NCBI RefSeq assembly: GCF_024723825.1
Contig: NZ_JANQBQ010000001.1
Location: forward strand, 434,001 to 498,000
Source: Romboutsia lituseburensis
GTDB lineage: Bacteria; Bacillota; Clostridia; Peptostreptococcales; Peptostreptococcaceae
Reading direction: 5' to 3'
DNA length: 64,000 nt
Shown: positions 16,795 to 25,622 of the stretch, in pieces
How positions within the stretch are numbered: the stretch's first letter is position 1
Layout of the letters: each line of letters begins with the position of its first letter
Translations under genes and position numbers: made by a program
The notes under the pieces: generated by a model
Database searches by the model: none
Told to the model about the DNA's origin: nothing
What the model saw: only the letters and a program-made list of their open reading frames with translations

Positions 16795-17169
16795 ATGAAT
16801 GTATTAGCAATAAGAGGTGCTACAACTGTAACATCTAATAATAAACAAGAAATTTTAGATGAAAGTGCAAAGTTAATTCAAACTATAATAATTGAAAATT
16901 TACTTGATGTAGAAGACATAATAAGTATGTGCTTTACTATGACAAGTGATTTAGATAAGGTATATCCTTCTGTGGCAGTAAGAGAAATCTTAAATATTTG
17001 TGAGGTTCCTATGCTAAACTTTGAGGAAAAATATATAGAAGGCAGTTTAAGAATGTGCATAAGAGTCATGATGTATGTAAATACTGAAAAAACAAAAAAG
17101 GATATAAGACATATATATCTAAATAGCGCTAAAAATTTAAGGGCAGATATAACAAAAGATGAATTATAA
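16795..17169 (+). CDS. aroH: chorismate mutase, AroH type
   Basis: The 124-residue protein matches the monofunctional AroH fold. Arg in AIRGATTV, the NKQEI segment, the central CFTMTSDLDKVYPSVAVRE and the Arg-bearing RMCIRVMMYV line the trimer-interface active site. It converts chorismate to prephenate in phenylalanine and tyrosine synthesis. Length matches the roughly 120-residue family. Its start is 8 bp after the BaiN-like stop, with AGGTGATA as ribosome binding site, so it is translated within the same operon. No other aromatic pathway gene is nearby. Confidence 0.93.
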   Translation: MNVLAIRGATTVTSNNKQEILDESAKLIQTIIIENLLDVEDIISMCFTMTSDLDKVYPSVAVREILNICEVPMLNFEEKYIEGSLRMCIRVMMYVNTEKTKKDIRHIYLNSAKNLRADITKDEL

Positions 17170-17235
17170 ATAAGAAAAGCCTTATTTTTAGAAAGTAATA
17201 TTTAAAAATTTAATAGTTAATTAGGAGAATAACAT

Positions 17236-17886
17236 ATGAAAAATTTAGTAATAGCAGTTGATGGACCAGCAGGTGCGGGCAAAAGTACCATAGCTAAAAT
17301 AATAGCAGAAAAACTAAATATAAATTATATAGATACAGGTGCAATGTATAGAGCGGTAACATACAAGTGCCTTCAAAATAAAATTGATATAAATAATGAA
17401 AATGAAGTTATAAAAATAGCTAAAGATATACAAATTGAATTTAAAGATAACAATATATATATAGATGGAAACTTGTTACAAGAAGAAATAAGAACAATGA
17501 AAGTGAGCAACAATGTATCTAATGTAGCTAAAATAAAAGATGTTAGATATTTAATGGTTGATGTTCAAAGGGAAATAGGTGAAAAAAACTCTGTTATACT
17601 AGATGGTAGAGATATAGGGTCTTATGTTTTTCCTAAAGCAGATTATAAATTTTTCTTAGTGGCAACACCTGAAGAAAGAGGTAATAGAAGGTATAAAGAA
17701 CTTGTAAATAAAGGATATGAAGTTAAACTTGACGAAATAATAAATGATATAATAAAAAGAGATGAAATAGACTCAAATAGAGAATTTGCTCCTTTAGTTA
17801 AGGCTGAGGATGCTATAGAGATAGATACTACAGGTAAAGATATAAATGAAGTTGTAGAATCTGTATTGTCTAAAATAAATTTATAA
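17236..17886 (+). CDS. cmk: cytidylate kinase
   Basis: The 216-residue protein begins IAVDGPAGAGKSTIAKIIAEKL, the P-loop of (d)CMP kinase. YIDTGAMYRAVT, LDGRDIGSYVFPKADYKFFLVA and the lid region RGNRRYKEL follow, all as in bacterial Cmk. It phosphorylates CMP and dCMP for nucleotide recycling. Length fits the short bacterial form. TAGGAGAA precedes the ATG. It is followed by an unusual perfect 20-bp hairpin before plsC. Confidence 0.96.
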   Translation: MKNLVIAVDGPAGAGKSTIAKIIAEKLNINYIDTGAMYRAVTYKCLQNKIDINNENEVIKIAKDIQIEFKDNNIYIDGNLLQEEIRTMKVSNNVSNVAKIKDVRYLMVDVQREIGEKNSVILDGRDIGSYVFPKADYKFFLVATPEERGNRRYKELVNKGYEVKLDEIINDIIKRDEIDSNREFAPLVKAEDAIEIDTTGKDINEVVESVLSKINL

Positions 17887-17891
17887 ATTAA

Positions 17892-17941
17892 ATTACAATT
17901 ATTAAAGTACCTTTAAAATGAGGTACTTTAATAATTGTAAT
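17892..17941 (+). repeat. perfect 20-bp inverted repeat between cmk and plsC
   Basis: ATTACAATTATTAAAGTACC and its exact complement flank a 10-nt loop. No T run follows, so classical termination is not implied. Confidence 0.8.
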
Positions 17942-17964
17942 GTTTAAATTGAAGGGAGATAAGT

Positions 17965-18561
17965 GTGAATTTTTATAAGTTTGTAACAAGTGTATTAAGA
18001 TGCTTTTCTAATGTATTTTACAAATACAAAGTAATTGGAGAAGAAAACATTCCAGATGAAGGAAATATCATAATAGCAGCTAATCATAAATCTAATCTAG
18101 ATCCAATATTTTTAGCCTCTGCTATAAGAAATAGAGAGGTAGCAGCAATAGCTAAAAAGGAATTATTTAAAATAAAACCTTTAGGATTTATTTTAAATAA
18201 GTTAAATGTTATTCCTATAAATAGAGAAAAGCCTGATGTGTCTACGATAAAAAATATTTTAAGATCTATAAAAGATGGGTATGTATTAGGTATATTCCCT
18301 GAAGGGACTAGAATTAAAGAGCCAGGATTTGGACAAGCAAAAGCGGGACTATCAGTTTTTGCAATAAAAGGAAAAGCTCAAGTGGTACCAATATCTATTA
18401 TAAGTAACTATAAACTTTTTAATAGAGTTACAATATATATAGACAAACCTATATCTTTTGAAGAATACTACAAACAAAAGCTTACAACAGAAGAGAATGA
18501 AAGATTGGCTCAAAATGTATTAGAAGTTATAAAAGAGAATTATTATATACATTCTAAATAA
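17965..18561 (+). CDS. plsC: 1-acyl-sn-glycerol-3-phosphate acyltransferase
   Basis: The 198-residue protein has the acyltransferase motifs in order: NHKSNLD (HX4D catalytic pair) near residue 37, then FPEGTR near 110 (glycerol-phosphate binding), then a VPISI segment. This is a short PlsC of the type found in clostridia. It acylates lysophosphatidic acid to phosphatidic acid at the membrane. The start is GTG behind AAGGGAG. It lies between cmk and ispH as is common in clostridial genomes. The supply of acyl groups would come from the acc operon product malonyl-CoA at 35 kb. Confidence 0.92.
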   Translation: MNFYKFVTSVLRCFSNVFYKYKVIGEENIPDEGNIIIAANHKSNLDPIFLASAIRNREVAAIAKKELFKIKPLGFILNKLNVIPINREKPDVSTIKNILRSIKDGYVLGIFPEGTRIKEPGFGQAKAGLSVFAIKGKAQVVPISIISNYKLFNRVTIYIDKPISFEEYYKQKLTTEENERLAQNVLEVIKENYYIHSK

Positions 18562-18617
18562 ATACATAAATTACACAAAAATCTATAATTTAAATAAAAA
18601 CTATAGGGAGATAACAA

Positions 18618-19457
18618 ATGAATGTAAAAATAGCTAAAGAAGCAGGGTTTTGTTTTGGAGTAAAAAGAGCTATGAAAATGGCTTGGAATAAATTGGAATC
18701 TAATGAGGATGGTATTTATGCTTTAGGTCCTCTTATTCATAATAAACAGGCTGTAAGCAAGTATGAAGAAAAAGGCCTAGTAACGGTAGATAATATTTCA
18801 AGCATTCCAGAACAAAATAATATGATAATAAGATCTCACGGAGTAGGAGAAGAAGTATATATAAATGCAGATAAAAAACAAATAACTATAGTTGATACTA
18901 CATGTCCGTTTGTTAAAAAAATACATAAAATAGTTAAAGAGTATAGTAAAAAGGGATATGAAATAATAGTTATAGGAGATAGTAAACATCCTGAAGTAAT
19001 AGGTATAAATGGATGGTGTAATAATAACTCAATTATAGTAAAAACTATAGAAGATTTAAAAAGCACTAATTTAGATAAATCTAAAAAGTATTGTGTAGTA
19101 GCTCAAACAACAATTAATTCAGAGCTATACCTAAAAATAGTAGATGAAATTTCTAAAAGAACTAATGATGTAATATTTAATAATACAATATGCTCAGCAA
19201 CAAAAGTAAGACAACAAGCAGCTAGAGAGCTATCAAAAGAAGTAGATTGTATGATTGTTATAGGCGGAACACATAGCTCAAATACTCAGAAACTAGTTAA
19301 TATATGTCAAGAGTTTGTAAGTACATTTGCAATAGAGACTAAAAATGATTTGGATTCAAGTGCTTTAAAAAAATATAATACAATTGGTGTAACAGCAGGA
19401 GCTTCTACTCCAGACTGGATAATAGATGATGTAATTGAGTTTATAAAATCAATATAA
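18618..19457 (+). CDS. ispH: 4-hydroxy-3-methylbut-2-enyl diphosphate reductase
   Basis: The 279-residue protein has the three conserved cysteines that hold the 4Fe-4S cluster: AGFCFGVKRA near residue 12, TTCPFVKKIH near 96 and NTICSATKVRQ near 193. RSHGV, the TGDSKHPEV-like loop and GVTAGASTPDW are also typical. It makes IPP and DMAPP in the last step of the MEP isoprenoid pathway. Some clostridia fuse ispH to a ribosomal S1 domain; here the protein ends right after the IspH domain. AGGGAG precedes the ATG, and a strong terminator follows. Confidence 0.96.
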   Translation: MNVKIAKEAGFCFGVKRAMKMAWNKLESNEDGIYALGPLIHNKQAVSKYEEKGLVTVDNISSIPEQNNMIIRSHGVGEEVYINADKKQITIVDTTCPFVKKIHKIVKEYSKKGYEIIVIGDSKHPEVIGINGWCNNNSIIVKTIEDLKSTNLDKSKKYCVVAQTTINSELYLKIVDEISKRTNDVIFNNTICSATKVRQQAARELSKEVDCMIVIGGTHSSNTQKLVNICQEFVSTFAIETKNDLDSSALKKYNTIGVTAGASTPDWIIDDVIEFIKSI

Positions 19458-19460
19458 ATA

Positions 19461-19497
19461 AAAAAGTATGTGTATTTAATAAATATACATACTTTTT
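19461..19497 (+). terminator. terminator of ispH
   Basis: AAAAAGTATGTGTATTT / AAATATACATACTTTTT hairpin with T run. Confidence 0.85.
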
Positions 19498-19648
19498 TTA
19501 TACATCAGTTTAATATAATTTATAGAGTACTATTTTAATAGTTATATATTAATAGAAATTTGTAATAAAAAAATAATTGTGTTTTAAACTATAAATATCG
19601 GGTATTAATATAACATGTTAAAAAATTACCAATATGGAGGGATAATAA

Positions 19649-20980
19649 ATGAAAGTTATAGTTATAGGATGTACACATGCAGGTACTGCTGCAGTTATTA
19701 ATATAAAAGATAAATATCCAGAAAGTGAAGTTGTTATATATGAAAAAAATGATAATGTATCATTTTTATCTTGTGGAATAGCACTAAATGTTGCAAATGT
19801 AGTAAAAGATACTCAAAAGTTATTTTATAATTCACCAGAAAACTTACAAACATTAGGTATAAAAACTAATATGCAACATGAGGTTTTAGATATAAATTTT
19901 GAAAATAAAAGTATAATAGTTAAAAATTTATTAACAAGCGAAACGTTTGAAGACAGTTATGATAAACTTGTTTTAACGTTAGGTTCTTGGCCAATAGTTC
20001 CAAATTTTGAAGGTGGAAATCTTGAAAATATAGTTTTATGTAAAAATTATGATCATGCTAAAACAATAACAAGTAAATGTAGTGATGCTAAGAATGTAGT
20101 TATAATAGGTGCTGGATATATTGGTGTAGAGCTTGCAGAAGCATTTGAAATACAAGGAAAAAATACTACTTTAATAGATGCAGAAGATAGAATAATGGCT
20201 AAATATCTAGATAAAGAGTTTACAGACATTGCAGAAAAGGAATTTAAAGATAAAGGTGTTAATTTAGTATTAGGTCAAAAAGTTCAAAAGTTTGAAGGAA
20301 TTGATTCAAAAGTAAGTAAAGTAGTAACAGATAAGGGTGAATTTGAAGCAGATTTAGTGATATTATGTATAGGATTTGCTCCTAGCACAAAATTAATACA
20401 AGGAAAACTAGATACACTGCCAAATGGAGCTATAATAATAGATGAATATATGCAAACTAGTGAAAAAGATGTATTTGCTGCTGGAGATTGTTGTGTTGTT
20501 AAATTTAATCCAGCAAACGATACAAGATATATACCATTAGCAACAAATGCGGTTAGAATGGGTACTCTTATAGGTAAAAACTTAGTTAAACCTACTCTTA
20601 AATATATGGGAACTCAAGGAACATCAGGTATAAAAATATATAACCAATGTATCGCATCTACAGGTATGACAGAAGAAGTTGCAAAAAATACAACAAATTT
20701 AAATATAGATTCAGTAACAGCTACAGATAATTATAGACCTGAATTCATGCCAACATATGAAGAAGCTACTTTAAAATTAGTGTTTGATAAAGATAGTAGA
20801 AAAGTATTAGGTGGTCAAATAGTATCTAAAATAGACTTAACTCAGTTTGCCAACACTTTATCAGTAGTTATTCAAAATGAAATGACTATTGAAGAATTAG
20901 CAATGACTGATTTCTTCTTCCAACCACATTTTAATAAACCTTGGAGTTTATTAAACATAGCTGCTTTAAAAGCACTATAA
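19649..20980 (+). CDS. NADH oxidase / CoA-disulfide reductase family flavoprotein
   Basis: The 443-residue protein has an FAD motif near the N-terminus (GCTHAGTAAV), a single redox cysteine at residue 42 (FLSCGIAL), an NAD motif GAGYIGVELAEAF near 154, and the second FAD contact DVFAAGDCC near 285. A C-terminal dimer domain completes the Nox fold. The Cys42-only active site is typical of water-forming NADH oxidase and CoA-disulfide reductases. In an anaerobe it would remove oxygen and regenerate NAD. Distinguishing Nox from CoADR needs biochemistry. ATGGAGGG precedes the ATG. It is a single gene. Confidence 0.9.
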   Translation: MKVIVIGCTHAGTAAVINIKDKYPESEVVIYEKNDNVSFLSCGIALNVANVVKDTQKLFYNSPENLQTLGIKTNMQHEVLDINFENKSIIVKNLLTSETFEDSYDKLVLTLGSWPIVPNFEGGNLENIVLCKNYDHAKTITSKCSDAKNVVIIGAGYIGVELAEAFEIQGKNTTLIDAEDRIMAKYLDKEFTDIAEKEFKDKGVNLVLGQKVQKFEGIDSKVSKVVTDKGEFEADLVILCIGFAPSTKLIQGKLDTLPNGAIIIDEYMQTSEKDVFAAGDCCVVKFNPANDTRYIPLATNAVRMGTLIGKNLVKPTLKYMGTQGTSGIKIYNQCIASTGMTEEVAKNTTNLNIDSVTATDNYRPEFMPTYEEATLKLVFDKDSRKVLGGQIVSKIDLTQFANTLSVVIQNEMTIEELAMTDFFFQPHFNKPWSLLNIAALKAL

Positions 20981-21060
20981 ATGTGAGTCAAAAAAGCAAG
21001 ATATTAAGATATACTATAAAAAATAAAATAAATAATTGAAAATGAGATATAATATAAATA

Positions 21061-21091
21061 AAAAGACATGGGTTTAGAATTCATGTCTTTT
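21061..21091 (+). terminator. terminator-like hairpin after the NADH oxidase gene
   Basis: AAAAGACATG / CATGTCTTTT stem with T-rich tail, 80 bp after the stop. Confidence 0.7.
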
Positions 21092-21151
21092 TATTTTAAG
21101 ATTAAATTAAAAGTACTAAAAATAGATGAAAGGATTTATAACTAAAAATTA

Positions 21152-22006
21152 ATGGAAAATATAACTTTAAAAAAAATAAGACGAAAAGCAAGAAGTATTA
21201 ATAGAACACTAGTTTATAGCTATATAAGAGATTTTAATATAAAAGGGAAAAAAATAAGGTATGGAGAAAATAGAAAGCAATACTATAAATTATATCAACC
21301 ATCTATTGATTTAAATCAAATTAAATCTACTATATTTTTTATCCATGGTGGTGGATGGTGGCATGGTAGTCCATCATTATATAGCAGCGTAGGTAAATAT
21401 TTTTATAAAATGGGATATACAACTGTATTGGCTGGATATAGATTAGTTCCTGCATATAGATATCCAACACAAATAGAAGATGTATTTTTAGCTTTAAGTA
21501 ATTTTATAAAAATTAATCCAAATGTAAATAATATAATTGTAGCTGGATACTCTGCAGGAGGAGAACTAGCAGCTCATATTGTATTTGACCATGAAAGACA
21601 AGTAAAGTATGGGATTAATCCATCAATATTAAAAGGATTTATTTCAATATCAGGCGTATTAGACTTTTTCAAGTGTAGTTCTACATACTCTAAAATTCTT
21701 ATAAGAAACTATGTATATAAAGGTAAGGTAGATAAAGCTAATCCTATCAATTTAATTAATAATAAAGAAGTTGATATACCTATTATGTGTATACATGGTG
21801 ATAGTGACTCACTTATAGATGTAAATACTTCTATTTCTTTTATAGATAAAATACAAAATTTAGATGAAAATACTATATTAAAAATAATAAAAAAAGCAGA
21901 ACATGAAGATACCATAGAACTTGTAAGAGGTGAAGGTAATAAATACTCTAAGTATATTTTAGATTTTATAAAAGAAGTAGAGAACTTGAAAGAAGTTGAA
22001 AGATAA
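21152..22006 (+). CDS. alpha/beta hydrolase (esterase/lipase-like)
   Basis: The 284-residue protein has the oxyanion-hole motif HGGGWWHGS near residue 66 and the nucleophile elbow AGYSAGGE near 131. Asp lies in IHGDSDSLIDV and His in KKAEHEDTIE. This matches the hormone-sensitive-lipase-like branch (HGGG). The substrate is probably a short acyl ester; it is not assignable. The ribosome binding site AAAGGA lies rather far (about 17 nt) from the ATG, but an in-frame TAA just upstream excludes a longer protein. It lies 27 bp upstream of an acyltransferase gene, probably co-transcribed. Confidence 0.85.
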   Translation: MENITLKKIRRKARSINRTLVYSYIRDFNIKGKKIRYGENRKQYYKLYQPSIDLNQIKSTIFFIHGGGWWHGSPSLYSSVGKYFYKMGYTTVLAGYRLVPAYRYPTQIEDVFLALSNFIKINPNVNNIIVAGYSAGGELAAHIVFDHERQVKYGINPSILKGFISISGVLDFFKCSSTYSKILIRNYVYKGKVDKANPINLINNKEVDIPIMCIHGDSDSLIDVNTSISFIDKIQNLDENTILKIIKKAEHEDTIELVRGEGNKYSKYILDFIKEVENLKEVER

Positions 22007-22033
22007 TGCGAATGATTAAAATGAGGTGCACAG

Positions 22034-23008
22034 ATGGAAGATGTAAAAAATAATTACTTTATAGATAATATTAAATTTATATTAATATTTTTAGTTGTCT
22101 TTGGACATTTAATAGAGAGATATATAAATACAAATACTACACTAATGGGAGTTTATATGTTTATATACATCTTTCATATGCCTTTATTTATATTTATATC
22201 AGGCTTTCTTTCAAAAAACATTAATAAAAGTAAAAAGGTATATTTAAAAACACTCTTAATTCCATATATAGTACTTAATGTAATTTGGTATACTCTAGCT
22301 TATATTTATACTGGGCAAAATAGTTTTCCATTATTATATCCTGGTTGGACTTTATGGTTTTTACTTAGCTTATTTTTTTGGAGGATATCTCTTAAATATT
22401 TAGTTAAAATTAAATATATATTACCTATAAGCTTTGCATTAGGATTAGTAGTTGGGCTTATTTCGAATGGATCCATATTATCTTTTTCTAGAACTATAGT
22501 GTTTTTACCATTTTTCTTGCTTGGATATTATACAGATATGAAAAAACTAAAAAAAGTAGATGATAAGGTAAATATATGGATTGCTATTTTAGGATTGACT
22601 ATATTTGTTGCTATAGCATTGTTTATAGCAGAAAATAAAATCGTAGATTATAAGTTTTTATATGGTTCTTATTCTTATACTGAGCTAGGTTTAAGTATCT
22701 GGCAAGGCATATTTTATAGAATAATTCTTTATCTAAGTAGTATTACTTTAAGTATATTTGTATGTGCTATAACTCCAAATAAGAAAACATTCTATTCTGA
22801 AATGGGAAAATCTACAATGTATGTGTATGCATTTCATATTTACGTAATTATTTTGATTTTTTATTTTATACCAACTTGGGATAAACATATATTAACTAAT
22901 TGGGTAATTATAATAAGTCCTTTATTTATAACATATATATTATCACTAAAAATTTTTGGGAAGATTTATAATGGTTTATTTAAACCTATTTTGAAATTAA
23001 TAAAGTAA
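22034..23008 (+). CDS. acyltransferase 3 family membrane protein
   Basis: The 324-residue protein has about ten hydrophobic segments. It opens with the family signature FIDNIKFILIFLVVFGHLIERY, containing the active-site His. IFHMPLFIFISGFLSKN, the WTLWFLLSLFFWR segment and AFHIYVIILIFYF follow. Members O-acetylate or acylate surface sugars. The target cannot be told; no polysaccharide locus is nearby. TGAGGTG precedes the ATG, 27 bp after the hydrolase stop, so the two form a probable operon. A GC-containing hairpin follows. Confidence 0.86.
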   Translation: MEDVKNNYFIDNIKFILIFLVVFGHLIERYINTNTTLMGVYMFIYIFHMPLFIFISGFLSKNINKSKKVYLKTLLIPYIVLNVIWYTLAYIYTGQNSFPLLYPGWTLWFLLSLFFWRISLKYLVKIKYILPISFALGLVVGLISNGSILSFSRTIVFLPFFLLGYYTDMKKLKKVDDKVNIWIAILGLTIFVAIALFIAENKIVDYKFLYGSYSYTELGLSIWQGIFYRIILYLSSITLSIFVCAITPNKKTFYSEMGKSTMYVYAFHIYVIILIFYFIPTWDKHILTNWVIIISPLFITYILSLKIFGKIYNGLFKPILKLIK

Positions 23009-23013
23009 ATAAA

Positions 23014-23045
23014 AAGGGTGTATCAAATAAAAGTGGTATGCCCTT
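23014..23045 (+). terminator. terminator-like hairpin of the acyltransferase gene
   Basis: AAGGGTGTATCA with its G-U-containing complement TGGTATGCCCTT; the tail is only moderately T-rich. Confidence 0.5.
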
Positions 23046-23082
23046 ATCTATTTTGCAAAAGATATATCACTTGCTCTTATAG

Positions 23083-23187
23083 TATAAATCTTTAACTGCG
23101 CAATGTGGAAGTAGCTTTTCATGTGTTATGTCTATAGATCAAATGAATAAATTTACAGGTGTTTCTTCATTAGATAAAAACAAATAG
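23083..23187 (+). pseudogene. remnant of an unrecognised gene (3' end only)
   Basis: A 34-codon frame without a proper start reads KSLTAQCGSSFSCVMSIDQM and ends DKNK followed by TAG. A strong terminator hairpin lies at once after the stop, as at a real gene end. There is a stop 5' to it and no ribosome binding site. I do not recognise the family. A chance frame remains possible. Confidence 0.3.
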
Positions 23188-23226
23188 CTTAAAATATAAG
23201 TATTTTTTATATTTTAAGCTATTTTT
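23182..23226 (+). terminator. strong terminator after the gene remnant
   Basis: AAATAGCTTAAAATATAA with its perfect complement; seven-base loop; T run. Confidence 0.8.
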
Positions 23227-23299
23227 AGTTGATGAAGAGTACACTTTTATATTATATCGATTTTATTTTTAATATTAAGTCTGAATAATAGCAAAACTT

Positions 23300-23503
23300 T
23301 TAATCAAGTTTTCGAATAGAGATGACAGAATTTAAAGGAATATAAAGATTGTAATTTTTATTAGAAGCTTTTTCTATATGTTCTCTATTTAAAACTATTT
23401 CAGCAGGAGTTACTTTGATAATTGTTCCGTATAGCTTTTGTTGAGATAAATAAGTATAGATTTCTACATATTGATGTAAAAATTTTAAAGCATATTCATA
23501 CAT
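23300..23503 (-). CDS. 67-aa small protein, DUF2642/Sm-like fold suspected
   Basis: A 67-residue protein with a short N-terminal helix, then a β-rich part: QKLYGTIIKVTPAEIVLNRE and NYNLYIPLNSVISIRKL. This alternation resembles the small Sm-like β-barrel of the DUF2642/YuzF group found in spore formers. I am not certain of the family. TATAGGAG precedes the ATG, so it is a real gene. It stands alone with the neighbouring Nudix gene divergent. Confidence 0.55.
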   Translation of the reverse strand: MYEYALKFLHQYVEIYTYLSQQKLYGTIIKVTPAEIVLNREHIEKASNKNYNLYIPLNSVISIRKLD

Positions 23504-23708
23504 ATTATCAACTCCTATATAAGATTTTAAAATCTTACTATAATATATGTTAAGTTATAAAAAAATGTGAATATAACAAGTATTAAATCATATACTTAAA
23601 TAATTTATATACTATTAAAGCTACAACTAATTAATTGATTAAACAGCATAAATAAATTAATTGTGGTAAAATAAGTATAAAATTAAAAATATAAAGGGGA
23701 TGACTATA

Positions 23709-24272
23709 TTGAGTTGGATTAATAGTATAAAAGAATACAAGCCATTTAATGAACAAGAATATAAAGATAAAGAGATTATATTAAAGAGTATAGATATTTT
23801 TGATGAGATACTTACACGCAATAATGAAATAGCCCATTTGACTTCGTCTACATTTGTAGTTAATAAAACTCGTGATAAAGTGCTTATGGTACATCATAAT
23901 ATTTATAATACCTGGTCATGGATGGGTGGACATAATGATGGAGATAGTGATTTTTTTAATGTTGCGATGAAAGAACTTGAAGAAGAGACAGGGGTTAAAA
24001 ATGCTACTATAATAGGGGATGGTATATTTTCATTAGATGTTTTAGATGTAAAAAGTCATATTAAAAATGGTAAATATGTAGCACCTCATTTGCACTTATC
24101 TATTGCATATTTAATGGAAGCTGATGAAAATGAATCTTTAAGTATTAAAGAAGATGAAAATAGTGGAGTAATGTGGATACCGATAAATAAATTAAATGAG
24201 TATGTAAAAAATGAACCTCATATGCTAAAGCTATACAATAAGTTCATAGAAAAAGCTAATATATATAAATAA
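23709..24272 (+). CDS. Nudix hydrolase
   Basis: The 187-residue protein has the Nudix fold. Its box reads GHNDGDSDFFNVAMKELEEETGV, keeping the core ELxEETGV metal ligands. The first Glu of the consensus GX5E is Ser and the Arg is Lys, so substrate or activity may differ from MutT. Relatives hydrolyse nucleoside diphosphate-linked compounds. The start is chosen as TTG at 23709, nine nt after AAAGGGG. The ATG at 23700 overlaps that ribosome binding site and would be poorly placed. The gene is 58 bp upstream of the CorA gene in the same direction. Confidence 0.85.
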   Translation: MSWINSIKEYKPFNEQEYKDKEIILKSIDIFDEILTRNNEIAHLTSSTFVVNKTRDKVLMVHHNIYNTWSWMGGHNDGDSDFFNVAMKELEEETGVKNATIIGDGIFSLDVLDVKSHIKNGKYVAPHLHLSIAYLMEADENESLSIKEDENSGVMWIPINKLNEYVKNEPHMLKLYNKFIEKANIYK

Positions 24273-24330
24273 TACATAAATTCATGTATTATCATCTTGA
24301 TTTTGACTAATAATAAATCAAGGTGATAAA

Positions 24331-25290
24331 ATGCATATTTTAAATTTAGAAACTAGAGAAAAAAAAGATAAATTTGAAAAAAGCTTTTATAATGAAAATG
24401 ATTCATACCTAATTTTAAGTTCTGTCGATGAATTAAAGCTTCTAAAGGATATTTTAAAAATAGATGAAATTACATTTAAAGATTGTCTTAAATTTGATGA
24501 AAATATAAAGCTTGATTTATTTGAAAAATATGATTTTTTAAGTGTTAACACTTTTGAAATTGTAGACAATAAAGCTGAAATAGAAGAAGTAAATATCTAT
24601 CTATCAGATAACTTTATACTAGTTGTTTGTAGCGAAAATCACTTTATATATGAGTTTGTTAAAAATATGATCTTAAATAATATAAAGATGGAAGATACAC
24701 CTAGCATAGTAAGTCTTTTTAAAATTAATTATTTAATAGTTAAAAATATAATAATACATGAATTTGAGAGCCTTGAAAAGGTAGAAGACATGATTCTTAA
24801 GTTAGAGGATGAAATTCTAGAAGGTGCTATAGACGATCATGTATCAAAGATAAATTATATAAGAGGAATAACTAGAACTGTTGTAAAAAATACAAGACCG
24901 CTTTTATATATAGGTGATAGAATCTTAAAAGAAAACATAAGGTATTTAAAATATTCAGATGTTAAAAAATATAATTTAGACAACTTACAAGGTATTGATT
25001 TCGGAATAGATAAATTATATAGTTTTGCATTATCTACAAGAGAGTTAGCTGATAAGTTATTAGATATCTATTCTTCTCAAGTTGCAGAAAAAACAAATGT
25101 ATTAATTACAAAACTTACAGTTCTTACAGGAATAGCAGCTCCCCTTACTATTATAACAGGTATTTATGGAATGAACTTTAAGGTTATGCCAGAGCTTGAA
25201 TGGACTTTTGGATATCCTTTAACCATTTTCATAATGTTAATTATAGTTATTGTTGGGATAGTAATATTTAAATTGAAAAAATTGCTTTGA
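24331..25290 (+). CDS. CorA-family divalent cation transporter
   Basis: The 319-residue protein has a large cytoplasmic N-terminal domain and two C-terminal membrane helices. The signature YGMNF (GMN) lies just after the first helix, near residue 279. The GMN loop faces the pore entrance in the pentamer and selects Mg2+ (Co2+, Ni2+). The loop continues KVMPELEW, as in the clostridial branch. AAGGTG precedes the ATG. It may be read with the Nudix gene upstream. A terminator follows. Confidence 0.92.
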   Translation: MHILNLETREKKDKFEKSFYNENDSYLILSSVDELKLLKDILKIDEITFKDCLKFDENIKLDLFEKYDFLSVNTFEIVDNKAEIEEVNIYLSDNFILVVCSENHFIYEFVKNMILNNIKMEDTPSIVSLFKINYLIVKNIIIHEFESLEKVEDMILKLEDEILEGAIDDHVSKINYIRGITRTVVKNTRPLLYIGDRILKENIRYLKYSDVKKYNLDNLQGIDFGIDKLYSFALSTRELADKLLDIYSSQVAEKTNVLITKLTVLTGIAAPLTIITGIYGMNFKVMPELEWTFGYPLTIFIMLIIVIVGIVIFKLKKLL

Positions 25291-25622
25291 TTTTTTATAA
25301 AAAGCACCCTTAATAATTAATTATAGGTGCTTTTTATGTATCTAAAAAAAGTAATTCAAATTATATAAATTTTAAAAATGACTTAATTATTTTAAGTCAC
25401 GCCATTGGATAAAATCGCATTTTGCTTTATAAAATAAATTAAAATACTAAATAAATTTATTTTATAAAAAATCAAAAACTAAAAATGTATACAAATAATA
25501 CTATTTTATATATAAAAACTTTATAAAAGTAACCAATTAGTGTAAAATTACAATTATAAAAATAAATTTAATGTTATATTCTAACTTATCGGAAGCTAGA
25601 ACATATGTTAATAGGAGGAATA
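25291..25622 (+). other. 332-bp region between the corA-type gene and alaX
   Basis: It holds the CorA terminator and AT-rich sequence. I looked for a T-box and saw none of its conserved bases. No gene was found. Confidence 0.6.
25299..25335 (+). terminator. terminator of the CorA-family gene
   Basis: AAAAAGCACC / GGTGCTTTTT stem with T run. Confidence 0.75.

Noticed and set aside
25291-25622. T-box leader for the AlaX-like gene
   Set aside because: No specifier loop, and no AGGGTGGNACCGCG-like sequence; only a terminator of the previous gene.
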